Below are positions 1 to 4,376 of a DNA stretch of 5,342 nucleotides, in pieces. The stretch comes from Candidatus Cloacimonadota bacterium. GTDB lineage: Bacteria; Cloacimonadota; Cloacimonadia; Cloacimonadales; TCS61. The position numbers were made by a program, and so were the translations under genes. The first letter of the stretch is position 1; each line of letters begins with the position of its first letter. Below the pieces are notes generated by a model. The model was not told the origin of the DNA. It worked only from the letters and a program-made list of their open reading frames with translations, and did no database searches. Where the stretch lies: the NCBI GenBank assembly GCA_030628755.1, contig DAOVQH010000190.1, forward strand, positions 1-5,342, read 5' to 3'.

Positions 1-171
1 CCGGAAGCGATCGGAATGTGTAAAGAATTATTGAGTAAAGTTCCAGAAATGTCTCTAAAGGAAGCAGGTGAATATACAGCGGAAGTTATATCAAAAATGC
101 GAATATCTGACGAGGGACAAGAAGGAATGAACGCCTTCTTCCAAAAACGAAAACCGAATTGGAGCAAATAG
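1..171 (+). CDS. Enoyl-CoA hydratase/isomerase family protein, methylglutaconyl-CoA hydratase-like (3' end only)
   Basis: The frame is open from the first base and stops at TAG 169-171, giving the last 56 residues of a protein whose start lies outside the window. The tail has the pattern of crotonase C-termini: a helical stretch with KELLSKVPEMS, then EYTAEVISKMR, then SDEGQEGMNAFFQKRKPNW near the end. The EGQEG-x-x-AFxxKRKPxW ending is typical of crotonase-family hydratases and, from memory, closest to methylglutaconyl-CoA hydratases (3-methylglutaconyl-CoA to HMG-CoA in leucine breakdown). The catalytic glutamates would lie upstream, so activity cannot be judged here. It precedes a biotin carboxylase by 114 bases, and such a hydratase next to methylcrotonyl-CoA carboxylase genes is a common leucine-pathway order. 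The tail resembles that of the other crotonase at 4377-5153 (EGMKAFMEKRKPDW), so the two are paralogues. Crotonase family is well supported; the exact substrate is inferred. Confidence 0.85.
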   Translation, partial: PEAIGMCKELLSKVPEMSLKEAGEYTAEVISKMRISDEGQEGMNAFFQKRKPNWSK

Positions 172-186
172 GAAAATACATATTCA

Positions 187-270
187 GCCACAAAGGCACC
201 AAAACACAAAGGATGAATACGAATTTTATTTTCCCAAGAATTAATCTTTGTGCCTTTGAGTCTTTGTGGC
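187..270. repeat. Imperfect intergenic palindrome of the CCACAAAG type
   Basis: The left arm 187-212 begins GCCACAAAGGCAC and the right arm 245-270 ends TCTTTGTGGC. The outer nine bases pair perfectly (187-195 with 262-270). After several mismatches a second block pairs (205-211 with 246-252). The loop is about 32 bases and AT-rich. It fills nearly all the space between the upstream hydratase and the biotin carboxylase. There is no T-run after the stem, so it is not a textbook intrinsic terminator. As RNA it could form a long hairpin at the hydratase 3' end. Similar CTTTGTG/CCACAAAG palindromes are, from memory, dispersed between genes in many environmental bacteria, so a REP-like non-coding repeat is the best description. 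Its function is unknown. Confidence 0.65.
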
Positions 271-285
271 AAAATAGGTTTATAA

Positions 286-1788
286 ATGTTTAAAAAGATT
301 TTAATAGCCAATCGTGGTGAAATTGCCATTCGTATTTCTAAAGCTTGTAAAGAACTTGGAATTTCCACAGTTGGTGTATATTCTACTATTGATAAGCCCT
401 CTCTTCACCTTCGCTACATGGACGACATTGTCTGGATCGGTGATTCTCCCCCGCTTTCCAGTTATTTGAATATTCAAGCTATTCTGGAAGCTGCAAAAAA
501 AACAAAAGCAGAAGCAATCCACCCGGGATATGGTTTTTTAGCTGAAAATGAAAAATTTGCAAAAGCCTGTGAAGATGCTGGAATCATCTTTATTGGTCCT
601 GATTCAAAAGCATTATCTTTAGTTGGAGATAAAGTTGCTTCACGTAATACAGTGAAAAAATTAGGGGTACCAATTATCCCCGGTATGGCAATGATCACTA
701 AAGATTTAAAGAAGTTCAAACACGCAGCAAAAGATGTTGGTTATCCGGTTATTATCAAAGCTTCAATGGGTGGCGGTGGCAAAGGTATGAGAGTTGTGTA
801 TAACGAGAATGAACTGGAAAAAAGCATTGCAGCCGGACAAAGAGAAGCTCTCAGCGCTTTTGGAGATGAATCTGTATATCTGGAGAAATATATAGAACAA
901 CCACGCCACATTGAATTTCAGGTCTTAAGAGATAATTTCGGGAATTGCATCCATCTTTTTGAACGGGAATGCTCGATTCAGCGCAGGCATCAAAAAATTA
1001 TCGAAGAAACACCCTCCCCTGCTCTTGATAATAATATGCGTATGAAAATGGGAGAAGAAGCAAAAAAAGTTATTGAAGCTTCTGATTATACAACTGCTGG
1101 AACTGTTGAATTCCTCCTGGATAAAAATAAAAAGTTCTATTTCCTGGAAGTAAATGCGCGAATTCAGGTTGAACATCCGATAACTGAAATGGTTACTGGA
1201 GTCGATTTGGTAAGACAGCAAATCCTAATTGCAGCAGGTGAAAAGATAACTTTAAAACAGGATCAAATAAAACAAAACGGACATGCCATTGAAACCAGAA
1301 TTTATGCAGAAGACCCTGATAATAATTTTGTTCCCTCACCCGGGAAAATTCTGTTCTTATCCGAACCCAACGGACCCGGTATCAGGGTAGATTCCGGAAT
1401 CTATCAAGGTTGTGATATTCCTCCTCACTACGATCCCATTCTTTCCAAATTAATTGTCTGGTCGGAAAACAGAAATATGTCGATTATTAGAATCTCTGAA
1501 GCTTTAAAAGAGTACATTATTTTAGGAATAAAAAACAATATCGGATATCTGAAACGAATTATAAATTCCAAAGACTTTGCCAAAGGAAATTATGATACTC
1601 ACTTTATTGATGAGCATGAAGAGAAATTGTTTCCAAAACAGGAAAAATTAGATATTGCCTTAATAGCTGGTGCTTTAAGTAAACAGGCTGGTTATACAAA
1701 ATCAGAATCTGATTTCCAAAAAGCTTCAACAATGAAATCCACCCCCTGGCAGGAATTGGGAAAATGGGAGATATGTTCATTGAGTTAA
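286..1788 (+). CDS. accC: Biotin carboxylase subunit of an acyl-CoA carboxylase (AccC/MCC-alpha-type)
   Basis: This 500-residue cytoplasmic enzyme carries out ATP- and bicarbonate-dependent carboxylation of biotin on the carrier protein encoded next. Three regions are visible: the N-terminal biotin carboxylase domain (ILIANRGEIAIR at 5-16, HPGYGFLAEN at 79-88), the ATP-grasp domain (about 115-330) and the biotin carboxylase C-terminal domain (about 333-440, with ETRIYAEDP and RVDSG). Nearly all E. coli AccC active-site residues have counterparts at nearly the same numbers: K116, K158, the glycine loop 162-167, HQK 235-237, E275, E288, N290, R292, Q294-V295-E296 and R338. The usual MNTRLQVEHP reads VNARIQVEHP, leaving the catalytic N, R, Q, V and E intact. 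About 50 residues follow the normal ~450-residue core; the TPWQELGKWE ending resembles the segment after the carboxylase core in methylcrotonyl/propionyl-CoA carboxylase alpha chains. The start is the only sensible one, with a weak AGG at 276-278. The last codons and stop lie inside a palindromic repeat. Substrate (methylcrotonyl-, propionyl- or acetyl-CoA) is undecided; neighbours favour methylcrotonyl-CoA. Confidence 0.95.
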   Translation: MFKKILIANRGEIAIRISKACKELGISTVGVYSTIDKPSLHLRYMDDIVWIGDSPPLSSYLNIQAILEAAKKTKAEAIHPGYGFLAENEKFAKACEDAGIIFIGPDSKALSLVGDKVASRNTVKKLGVPIIPGMAMITKDLKKFKHAAKDVGYPVIIKASMGGGGKGMRVVYNENELEKSIAAGQREALSAFGDESVYLEKYIEQPRHIEFQVLRDNFGNCIHLFERECSIQRRHQKIIEETPSPALDNNMRMKMGEEAKKVIEASDYTTAGTVEFLLDKNKKFYFLEVNARIQVEHPITEMVTGVDLVRQQILIAAGEKITLKQDQIKQNGHAIETRIYAEDPDNNFVPSPGKILFLSEPNGPGIRVDSGIYQGCDIPPHYDPILSKLIVWSENRNMSIIRISEALKEYIILGIKNNIGYLKRIINSKDFAKGNYDTHFIDEHEEKLFPKQEKLDIALIAGALSKQAGYTKSESDFQKASTMKSTPWQELGKWEICSLS

Positions 1789-1911
1789 ACTGAAATAATT
1801 GAGATAGACTGAAAAAATGAATAAAAAAAAGTTGAATTTATTCAGTTGCATCTTTTTTTCTGTTTACTTCTGTTTTTTCAGTTTACCTCAATGACTCTAT
1901 TTATCTCAATA
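1778..1911. repeat. Palindromic intergenic element, copy 1 (CATTGAG-type ends)
   Basis: The left arm starts with CATTGAGTTAAAC (1778-1790) and continues into a second, similar unit ATTGAGATAGACTGAAAAAA (1798-1817), so the arm is itself a degenerate tandem repeat of about 20 bases. The right arm holds the inverse: 1873-1892 pairs with 1798-1817 at 18 of 20 positions, and 1900-1910 pairs with 1779-1789 at 10 of 11. A nested 8-bp pair lies in the middle (1818-1825 with 1837-1844). The biotin carboxylase stop TAA (1786-1788) is inside the left end. An element with similar ends and size lies at 5148-5290, also over a stop codon. It could be a small non-autonomous repeat, an mRNA-stabilising or attenuating hairpin, or both. 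It fills most of the 137-base gap before the BCCP gene. Confidence 0.7.
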
Positions 1912-1913
1912 AC

Positions 1914-1918
1914 AAGGA
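1914..1918 (+). promoter_or_regulatory. Ribosome binding site of the BCCP gene
   Basis: AAGGA lies 7 bases before the ATG at 1926, directly after the right arm of the palindrome. It supports the chosen start of the carrier protein. If the palindrome folds in the mRNA, this site is left free just outside the stem. Confidence 0.6.
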
Positions 1919-1925
1919 ATTTATT

Positions 1926-2414
1926 ATGAATTATAAGTTTAACTTTTTAGAAAAGACTCATAAGATTAATCTAGAAAAAGCAGATGATCTTTTTAAAGTT
2001 ATTATAAATGATAAACAGAAATATAATATTTCGGATGTTGAAGTTGAATCTAATCTGATCTCATTCAAAGCTGACGATAAACTCTATAATATCTATTGTT
2101 TCTCTGATAAAGATAAAATGTATCTTTCAATCGATGGGGAAAATTATGTTCTTGAACTTGAAAAAGATAAGACTACAAAATCAAAGACTAAACAGCAAAA
2201 GGGAAACAGTGTTTTTTCACCAATGCCAGGATTATTGGTTAAAATCCCAGTTTCAGTTGGTGATAAAGTAAAATCTGGAACCACACTGGCAATTGTAGAA
2301 GCCATGAAAATGCAAAATGAACTTCCCTCTCCCAGAGATGGAATCGTTAAAAAAATAATCGGAAAAGAAGGTGAGCAGGTTGACGCTTTGCAGGTGATTG
2401 TGGAATTAGAATAA
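1926..2414 (+). CDS. Biotin carboxyl carrier protein (BCCP) of an acyl-CoA carboxylase
   Basis: This 162-residue protein carries the biotin that shuttles CO2 between the biotin carboxylase encoded upstream and a carboxyltransferase not seen here. Residues 1-80 form a beta-rich segment ending SIDGENYVLELEK, resembling the BT-type connecting domain of methylcrotonyl/propionyl-CoA carboxylase alpha chains. Residues 81-95 are a short Lys/Gln/Thr linker. Residues 96-162 are the biotinyl/lipoyl domain, with SPMPGLLVKI, VGDKV and the biotin-attachment motif EAMKM; the expected biotinylated lysine is K128. The protein ends VDALQVIVELE, a normal ending for this domain. Together with the preceding gene it makes up a split alpha chain. 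The 3' end of this gene (2319-2414) recurs twice downstream as detached fragments. The next gene starts about 20 bases after the stop, so the two are probably co-transcribed. Assignment to methylcrotonyl- rather than propionyl-CoA carboxylase is inference. Confidence 0.93.
   Translation: MNYKFNFLEKTHKINLEKADDLFKVIINDKQKYNISDVEVESNLISFKADDKLYNIYCFSDKDKMYLSIDGENYVLELEKDKTTKSKTKQQKGNSVFSPMPGLLVKIPVSVGDKVKSGTTLAIVEAMKMQNELPSPRDGIVKKIIGKEGEQVDALQVIVELE
2319..2414 (+). repeat. BCCP 3'-end repeat, copy 1 (within the intact gene)
   Basis: These 96 bases encode BCCP residues 132-162 plus the stop. They are the parent-like copy of a direct repeat found again at 3329-3424 (96 bases, 80 identical, no indel) and, for the last 45 bases, at 2860-2904 (39 of 45 identical). 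After copies 1 and 2 the similarity continues past the stop through an ATTAGGAG Shine-Dalgarno region into the start of a protease gene (ATGGGTCTAACA). Confidence 0.85.
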
Positions 2415-2423
2415 ATTAAGATT

Positions 2424-2429
2424 AGGAGG
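2424..2429 (+). promoter_or_regulatory. Ribosome binding site deciding the start of protease gene 1
   Basis: AGGAGG sits 2 bases before ATG 2432 and 5 bases before ATG 2435. The matching region before the second protease gene has AGGAG (2917-2921) 6 bases before its only ATG (2928), followed by the same GGTCTAACA. Both the spacing and the parallel favour 2435 as the start. Confidence 0.65.
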
Positions 2430-2434
2430 TTATG

Positions 2435-2797
2435 ATGGGTCTAACAACAATAACAGCAATAGTTGGTAAGGGAAAGAATTCTATTGAAGTTGATTTCCTT
2501 GTCGATAGCGGAGCAACATATTCTCTTCTGACTGAAAATGTCTGGAGAGAGTTGGGTTTAAAACCTATGAGAACAATGAAATTTTCTCTTGCAGATGGAA
2601 CGATAATTAAAAGACAAATTTCAGAAACCAGGTTTGAATATCAAGGATTATACGGAACAACACCGGTTATTCTTGGTGAAGATAAAGATAAAGCACTTCT
2701 TGGAGTATTTACACTAGAAGGTTTAGGGTTGATGTTAAATCCATTTACTCGAGAACTTATTCCTATGAAAATGATGTTAGCCAAGATATCTAAATAA
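2435..2797 (+). CDS. Small retropepsin-like (clan AA) aspartic protease 1
   Basis: This is a 120-residue single-domain protein with the aspartic protease signature FLVDSGAT (active-site Asp at residue 24, numbering from ATG 2435) and a second hydrophobic-glycine motif, ALLGVFTLEGLGL (about 87-99), as in the retropepsin fold. Such one-domain proteins act as homodimers with one Asp from each chain; I recall bacterial and archaeal families of this size, mostly of unknown substrate. There is no signal peptide or membrane segment, so it should be cytoplasmic. The gene begins 20 bases after the BCCP stop behind a strong AGGAGG and is probably co-transcribed with it. ATG 2432 is an alternative start. 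A second, quite different member follows at 2928 (roughly a quarter identical by eye, sharing the MGLT start). The fold is confident; proteolytic activity is likely but untested; its role beside a carboxylase is unknown. Confidence 0.85.
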   Translation: MGLTTITAIVGKGKNSIEVDFLVDSGATYSLLTENVWRELGLKPMRTMKFSLADGTIIKRQISETRFEYQGLYGTTPVILGEDKDKALLGVFTLEGLGLMLNPFTRELIPMKMMLAKISK

Positions 2798-2859
2798 ATA
2801 TGAATATAATTACATACATTAAAAAAGATTGTTATTAAAAAATTTATCTTTATCAAAGA

Positions 2860-2904
2860 GGAGAACAGGTTGACGCATTACAAGTGATTGTGGAATTGGA
2901 ATAA
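2860..2904 (+). pseudogene. Detached BCCP 3'-end fragment, copy 2
   Basis: In the BCCP frame these 45 bases read GEQVDALQVIVELE and a TAA stop, identical in protein to the end of the intact BCCP. Six bases differ from 2370-2414 and all six are synonymous. There is no start codon or upstream biotinyl domain, so it cannot make a carrier protein. Upstream (about 2825-2859) there may be a more degraded continuation, including an apparent one-base loss at AAAGAGG versus AAAGAAGG, but the AT-rich sequence makes that uncertain. It lies between the two protease genes and is followed, as after the intact gene, by an ATTAGGAG ribosome binding region and ATGGGTCTAACA. Confidence 0.8.
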
Positions 2905-2927
2905 AAATTATTAATTAGGAGCTTATA

Positions 2928-3368
2928 ATGGGTCTAACACACGTTACAGTAATAATAAAAGCAACTCAAGACTCGGAGAAACAATATGAAACAGAATTTT
3001 TAATAGATACCGGAGCTACCGACTCGATGGCTCCGGGAAAAGATTTATTAGAAAAAGATATCAAACCTATTGGAAAAACAGTTTATGAATTAGCAAATGG
3101 AGATATCGTTGAATATCCATTCGGTTTAGCTGTTATCGAATTTATGGGGGAGATAACTGCAGGAAGAATCATTTTTGGACCGGATGGTATTGAACCGATT
3201 TTGGGAGTTACTGCATTGGAATCAGTAGGCATTTTAGTTGACTCAGCAAATCAGACTTTAGAAAGATTGCCTGCAATTCCTTTGAAACAAATTATCATCA
3301 AACGGAGTAAATATGCAAACCATCGACTGAACTTCCCGCTCCCAAAAATGGAATCGTTAAAAAAATAA
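2928..3368 (+). CDS. Small retropepsin-like (clan AA) aspartic protease 2
   Basis: This is a 146-residue protein starting MGLT like its neighbour, with active-site motif FLIDTGAT (Asp at residue 27), LANGDIVEYP (55-64) and the second motif PILGVTALESVGILVD (90-105). Length and motifs fit one-domain retropepsin-like proteases of the archaeal/bacterial AF_0612-like type, presumably cytoplasmic homodimers. The start is set by AGGAG 6 bases upstream. The domain should end near LERLPAIPLK (about residue 120). Residues 121-133 are an unexplained basic stretch, and residues 134-146 (LNFPLPKMESLKK) are the BCCP 3'-end repeat read in a different frame, so the native stop has probably been lost and replaced. 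The core looks intact and active. Function is unknown. The gene sits between two BCCP gene fragments, which suggests it arrived by recombination at those repeats. Confidence 0.85.
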   Translation: MGLTHVTVIIKATQDSEKQYETEFLIDTGATDSMAPGKDLLEKDIKPIGKTVYELANGDIVEYPFGLAVIEFMGEITAGRIIFGPDGIEPILGVTALESVGILVDSANQTLERLPAIPLKQIIIKRSKYANHRLNFPLPKMESLKK

Positions 3369-3424
3369 ATGGGAAAGAAGGAGAACAGGTAGATGCCTTG
3401 CAAATGATAGTGGAATTGGAGTAA
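3329..3424 (+). pseudogene. Detached BCCP 3'-end fragment, copy 3
   Basis: These 96 bases align without any gap to the end of the intact BCCP gene (2319-2414), with 80 identities. In the BCCP frame they read ELPAPKNGIVKKINGKEG and continue to MIVELE and a TAA stop. Of 15 altered codons 10 are synonymous, and four of the other five are mild changes (S to A, R to K, D to N, V to M); the fifth is I to N. Such a pattern is expected of a sequence that evolved as a working BCCP gene before being detached. A shared ATGCAAA at 3313-3319 hints that similarity reaches towards the biotin-lysine codon, but spacing differs there. The first 40 bases overlap the end of protease gene 2 in another frame. It has no start or biotinyl lysine. 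Unlike copies 1 and 2 it is not followed by a protease gene. Confidence 0.83.
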
Positions 3425-3484
3425 TAAATGAAGAATCTAATTATTAAAACTAAGAATCTAACTGTATTCAAAAAGTTGATATAT

Positions 3485-3520
3485 TTTGACAAAAAACAAG
3501 ATAAATTACTTTTGTATAAT
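3485..3520 (+). promoter_or_regulatory. Candidate promoter of the nucleotidyltransferase/HEPN pair
   Basis: Two readings overlap. One is a Bacteroidota-type pair: TTTG at 3485-3488 and TACTTTTG (TAnnTTTG) at 3507-3514, separated by 18 bases, close to the usual 19-21. The other is a sigma70-like TTGACA (3486-3491) and a perfect TATAAT (3515-3520), but 23 bases apart, which is too far for a standard promoter. Either way this is the most promoter-like sequence in the window, and it lies just before a gene with no clear Shine-Dalgarno. A transcript starting near 3521-3530 would have a very short leader or none. Confidence 0.35.
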
Positions 3521-3537
3521 GTATAAAATATGTGAAA

Positions 3538-3825
3538 ATGATGCAAAAAGAAATCTTTAATAAAAATTTAAAGAAAATTATTGATATTTGTAAAGAGTTT
3601 GATGCAGAAAAAGTTCTATTATTTGGTTCTTGTTTAGAAGATCCCGGATTTGCAAATGACATTGATATAGCTGTTAAAGGCATTAACCCAAAAGAATTCT
3701 TTATCTTTTATGGTAAAGTATCAATGATGGTAGAAAATGAAGTTGATATAATCGATCTCGATGATATAAGAGAACATATTCGCAAAAGAATCTTATCTAA
3801 AGGTAGAATTATATATGAAAAATAA
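3538..3825 (+). CDS. MNT-type minimal nucleotidyltransferase (probable MntA-like antitoxin)
   Basis: This is a 95-residue protein of the DNA polymerase beta-like nucleotidyltransferase superfamily. The hallmark FGS at residues 29-31 is followed by NDIDIAV with aspartates 41 and 43, and a third acidic residue lies in VDIIDL (D70). All three metal-binding positions are present, so the enzyme looks intact. In characterised MntA/HepT systems the nucleotidyltransferase AMPylates the HEPN ribonuclease and neutralises it; that role is inferred here from the pairing with the next gene, which overlaps by 11 bases (3815-3825). The start is uncertain: GTG 3532, ATG 3538 and ATG 3541 are all in frame and none has a clear ribosome binding site. 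I chose the first ATG. The gene appears more AT-rich than the carboxylase genes and probably has its own promoter just upstream. The type II/VII toxin-antitoxin label depends on this family knowledge. Confidence 0.85.
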   Translation: MMQKEIFNKNLKKIIDICKEFDAEKVLLFGSCLEDPGFANDIDIAVKGINPKEFFIFYGKVSMMVENEVDIIDLDDIREHIRKRILSKGRIIYEK

Positions 3826-4282
3826 AATTAAAGAGCTAAAAGAAGATATATTAGACGAAGAGAAGGCAATAGAAGAAATATTAAATAGACTTCAAAAAGT
3901 CAGAATCAAATTTGATACTCAAAGAAAAGATTTTATTATTGAACCTGCAATGGGAACTTTTTTAATGAATTTTTATAATGGAATAGAAAATATCATAAAG
4001 CGCATAAGTAAAGTATATTATTTAACATTACCAAAAGGACCGAGTTGGCATAAAGAACTATTAACTTTATCATTTAATCCTCCTGAGGGAAAATTGGCAA
4101 TATTCGATAAAAATATTGTTGAAAGATTACACCCTTTTCTAAACTTCAGGCATCGATTTGTTAGTGGATATGGATTTCAACTAAAAGGTGAAAAAATGGT
4201 AGAACTTATAGATAATATAGAACTCCTCTGGAATGATATAAAACTAACAATTCAGTCCTTTTGCAATAAATTGGAAGGTTAG
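3815..4282 (+). CDS. HepT-like HEPN-domain protein (probable toxin partner, altered catalytic motif)
   Basis: This 155-residue, mostly helical cytoplasmic protein starts inside the end of the nucleotidyltransferase gene (ATGAAAAATAA overlap), the usual translational coupling of MNT/HEPN pairs. Residues 1-30 form a charged amphipathic, possibly coiled helix. The middle stretch FLMNFYNGIENIIKRIS (49-65), PKGPSWHKELL (73-83), and the region LNFRHRFVSGYGFQL (109-123) match the HepT-like family as I recall it, in which the last region reads like FRHxxRHxYGFxL. HEPN ribonucleases use an Rx4-6H motif. Here R112 is followed by S117 where the second His is expected, and no His lies in the permitted window. 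The protein may therefore be a disarmed toxin or act without RNase activity. The family call is good, while toxicity is doubtful. No start other than ATG 3815 is needed. Confidence 0.82.
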   Translation: MKNKIKELKEDILDEEKAIEEILNRLQKVRIKFDTQRKDFIIEPAMGTFLMNFYNGIENIIKRISKVYYLTLPKGPSWHKELLTLSFNPPEGKLAIFDKNIVERLHPFLNFRHRFVSGYGFQLKGEKMVELIDNIELLWNDIKLTIQSFCNKLEG

Positions 4283-4376
4283 TAATTTTAACAATAAATG
4301 CGACAAAGTAAGTCGATCGCTATAAAATTAACAGTTATTCCATTAAAATAGAAAATCTCAAAATATCGGAGGAAAA
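4283..4376 (+). other. Intergenic gap with the ribosome binding site of the crotonase gene
   Basis: This 94-base AT-rich spacer ends in GGAGG (4368-4372), 4 bases before the ATG at 4377, supporting that start. A small possible stem (CGAC 4301-4304 with GTCG 4312-4315) is too short to call a terminator. I found no convincing promoter here. Confidence 0.5.

Noticed and set aside
187..285. Hairpin before the biotin carboxylase gene as a riboswitch or classic terminator
   Set aside because: There is no T-run after the stem and no recognisable aptamer core; a dispersed palindromic repeat explains it better.
925..1221. Open frames on the minus strand, for example 925-1221 and 4392-4802
   Set aside because: They lie opposite strongly conserved enzyme genes, show no recognisable domains, and are antisense shadows.
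2798..2859. Possible longer remnant of BCCP upstream of fragment copy 2
   Set aside because: Only scattered matches such as the A-run and ATC remain; in AT-rich DNA this cannot be separated from chance, so the fragment was limited to 2860-2904.
2319..3424. BCCP tail copies as a CRISPR array or integron attC sites
   Set aside because: Units are few, unequal in length, protein-coding in origin and spaced by whole genes; they do not form the attC inverted-repeat structure, and no integrase is visible.
3431..3461. Direct repeat AAGAATCTAA at 3431-3440 and 3452-3461
   Set aside because: Two 10-base copies in AT-rich spacer with similarity that fades at once; too weak to be a binding-site array or CRISPR repeat.
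3428..3526. A 32-codon open frame from ATG 3428 to TAA 3524-3526 between BCCP fragment copy 3 and the MNT gene
   Set aside because: It has no ribosome binding site, low-complexity Lys/Leu/Asn composition, and overlaps the promoter-like sequence; nothing supports translation.
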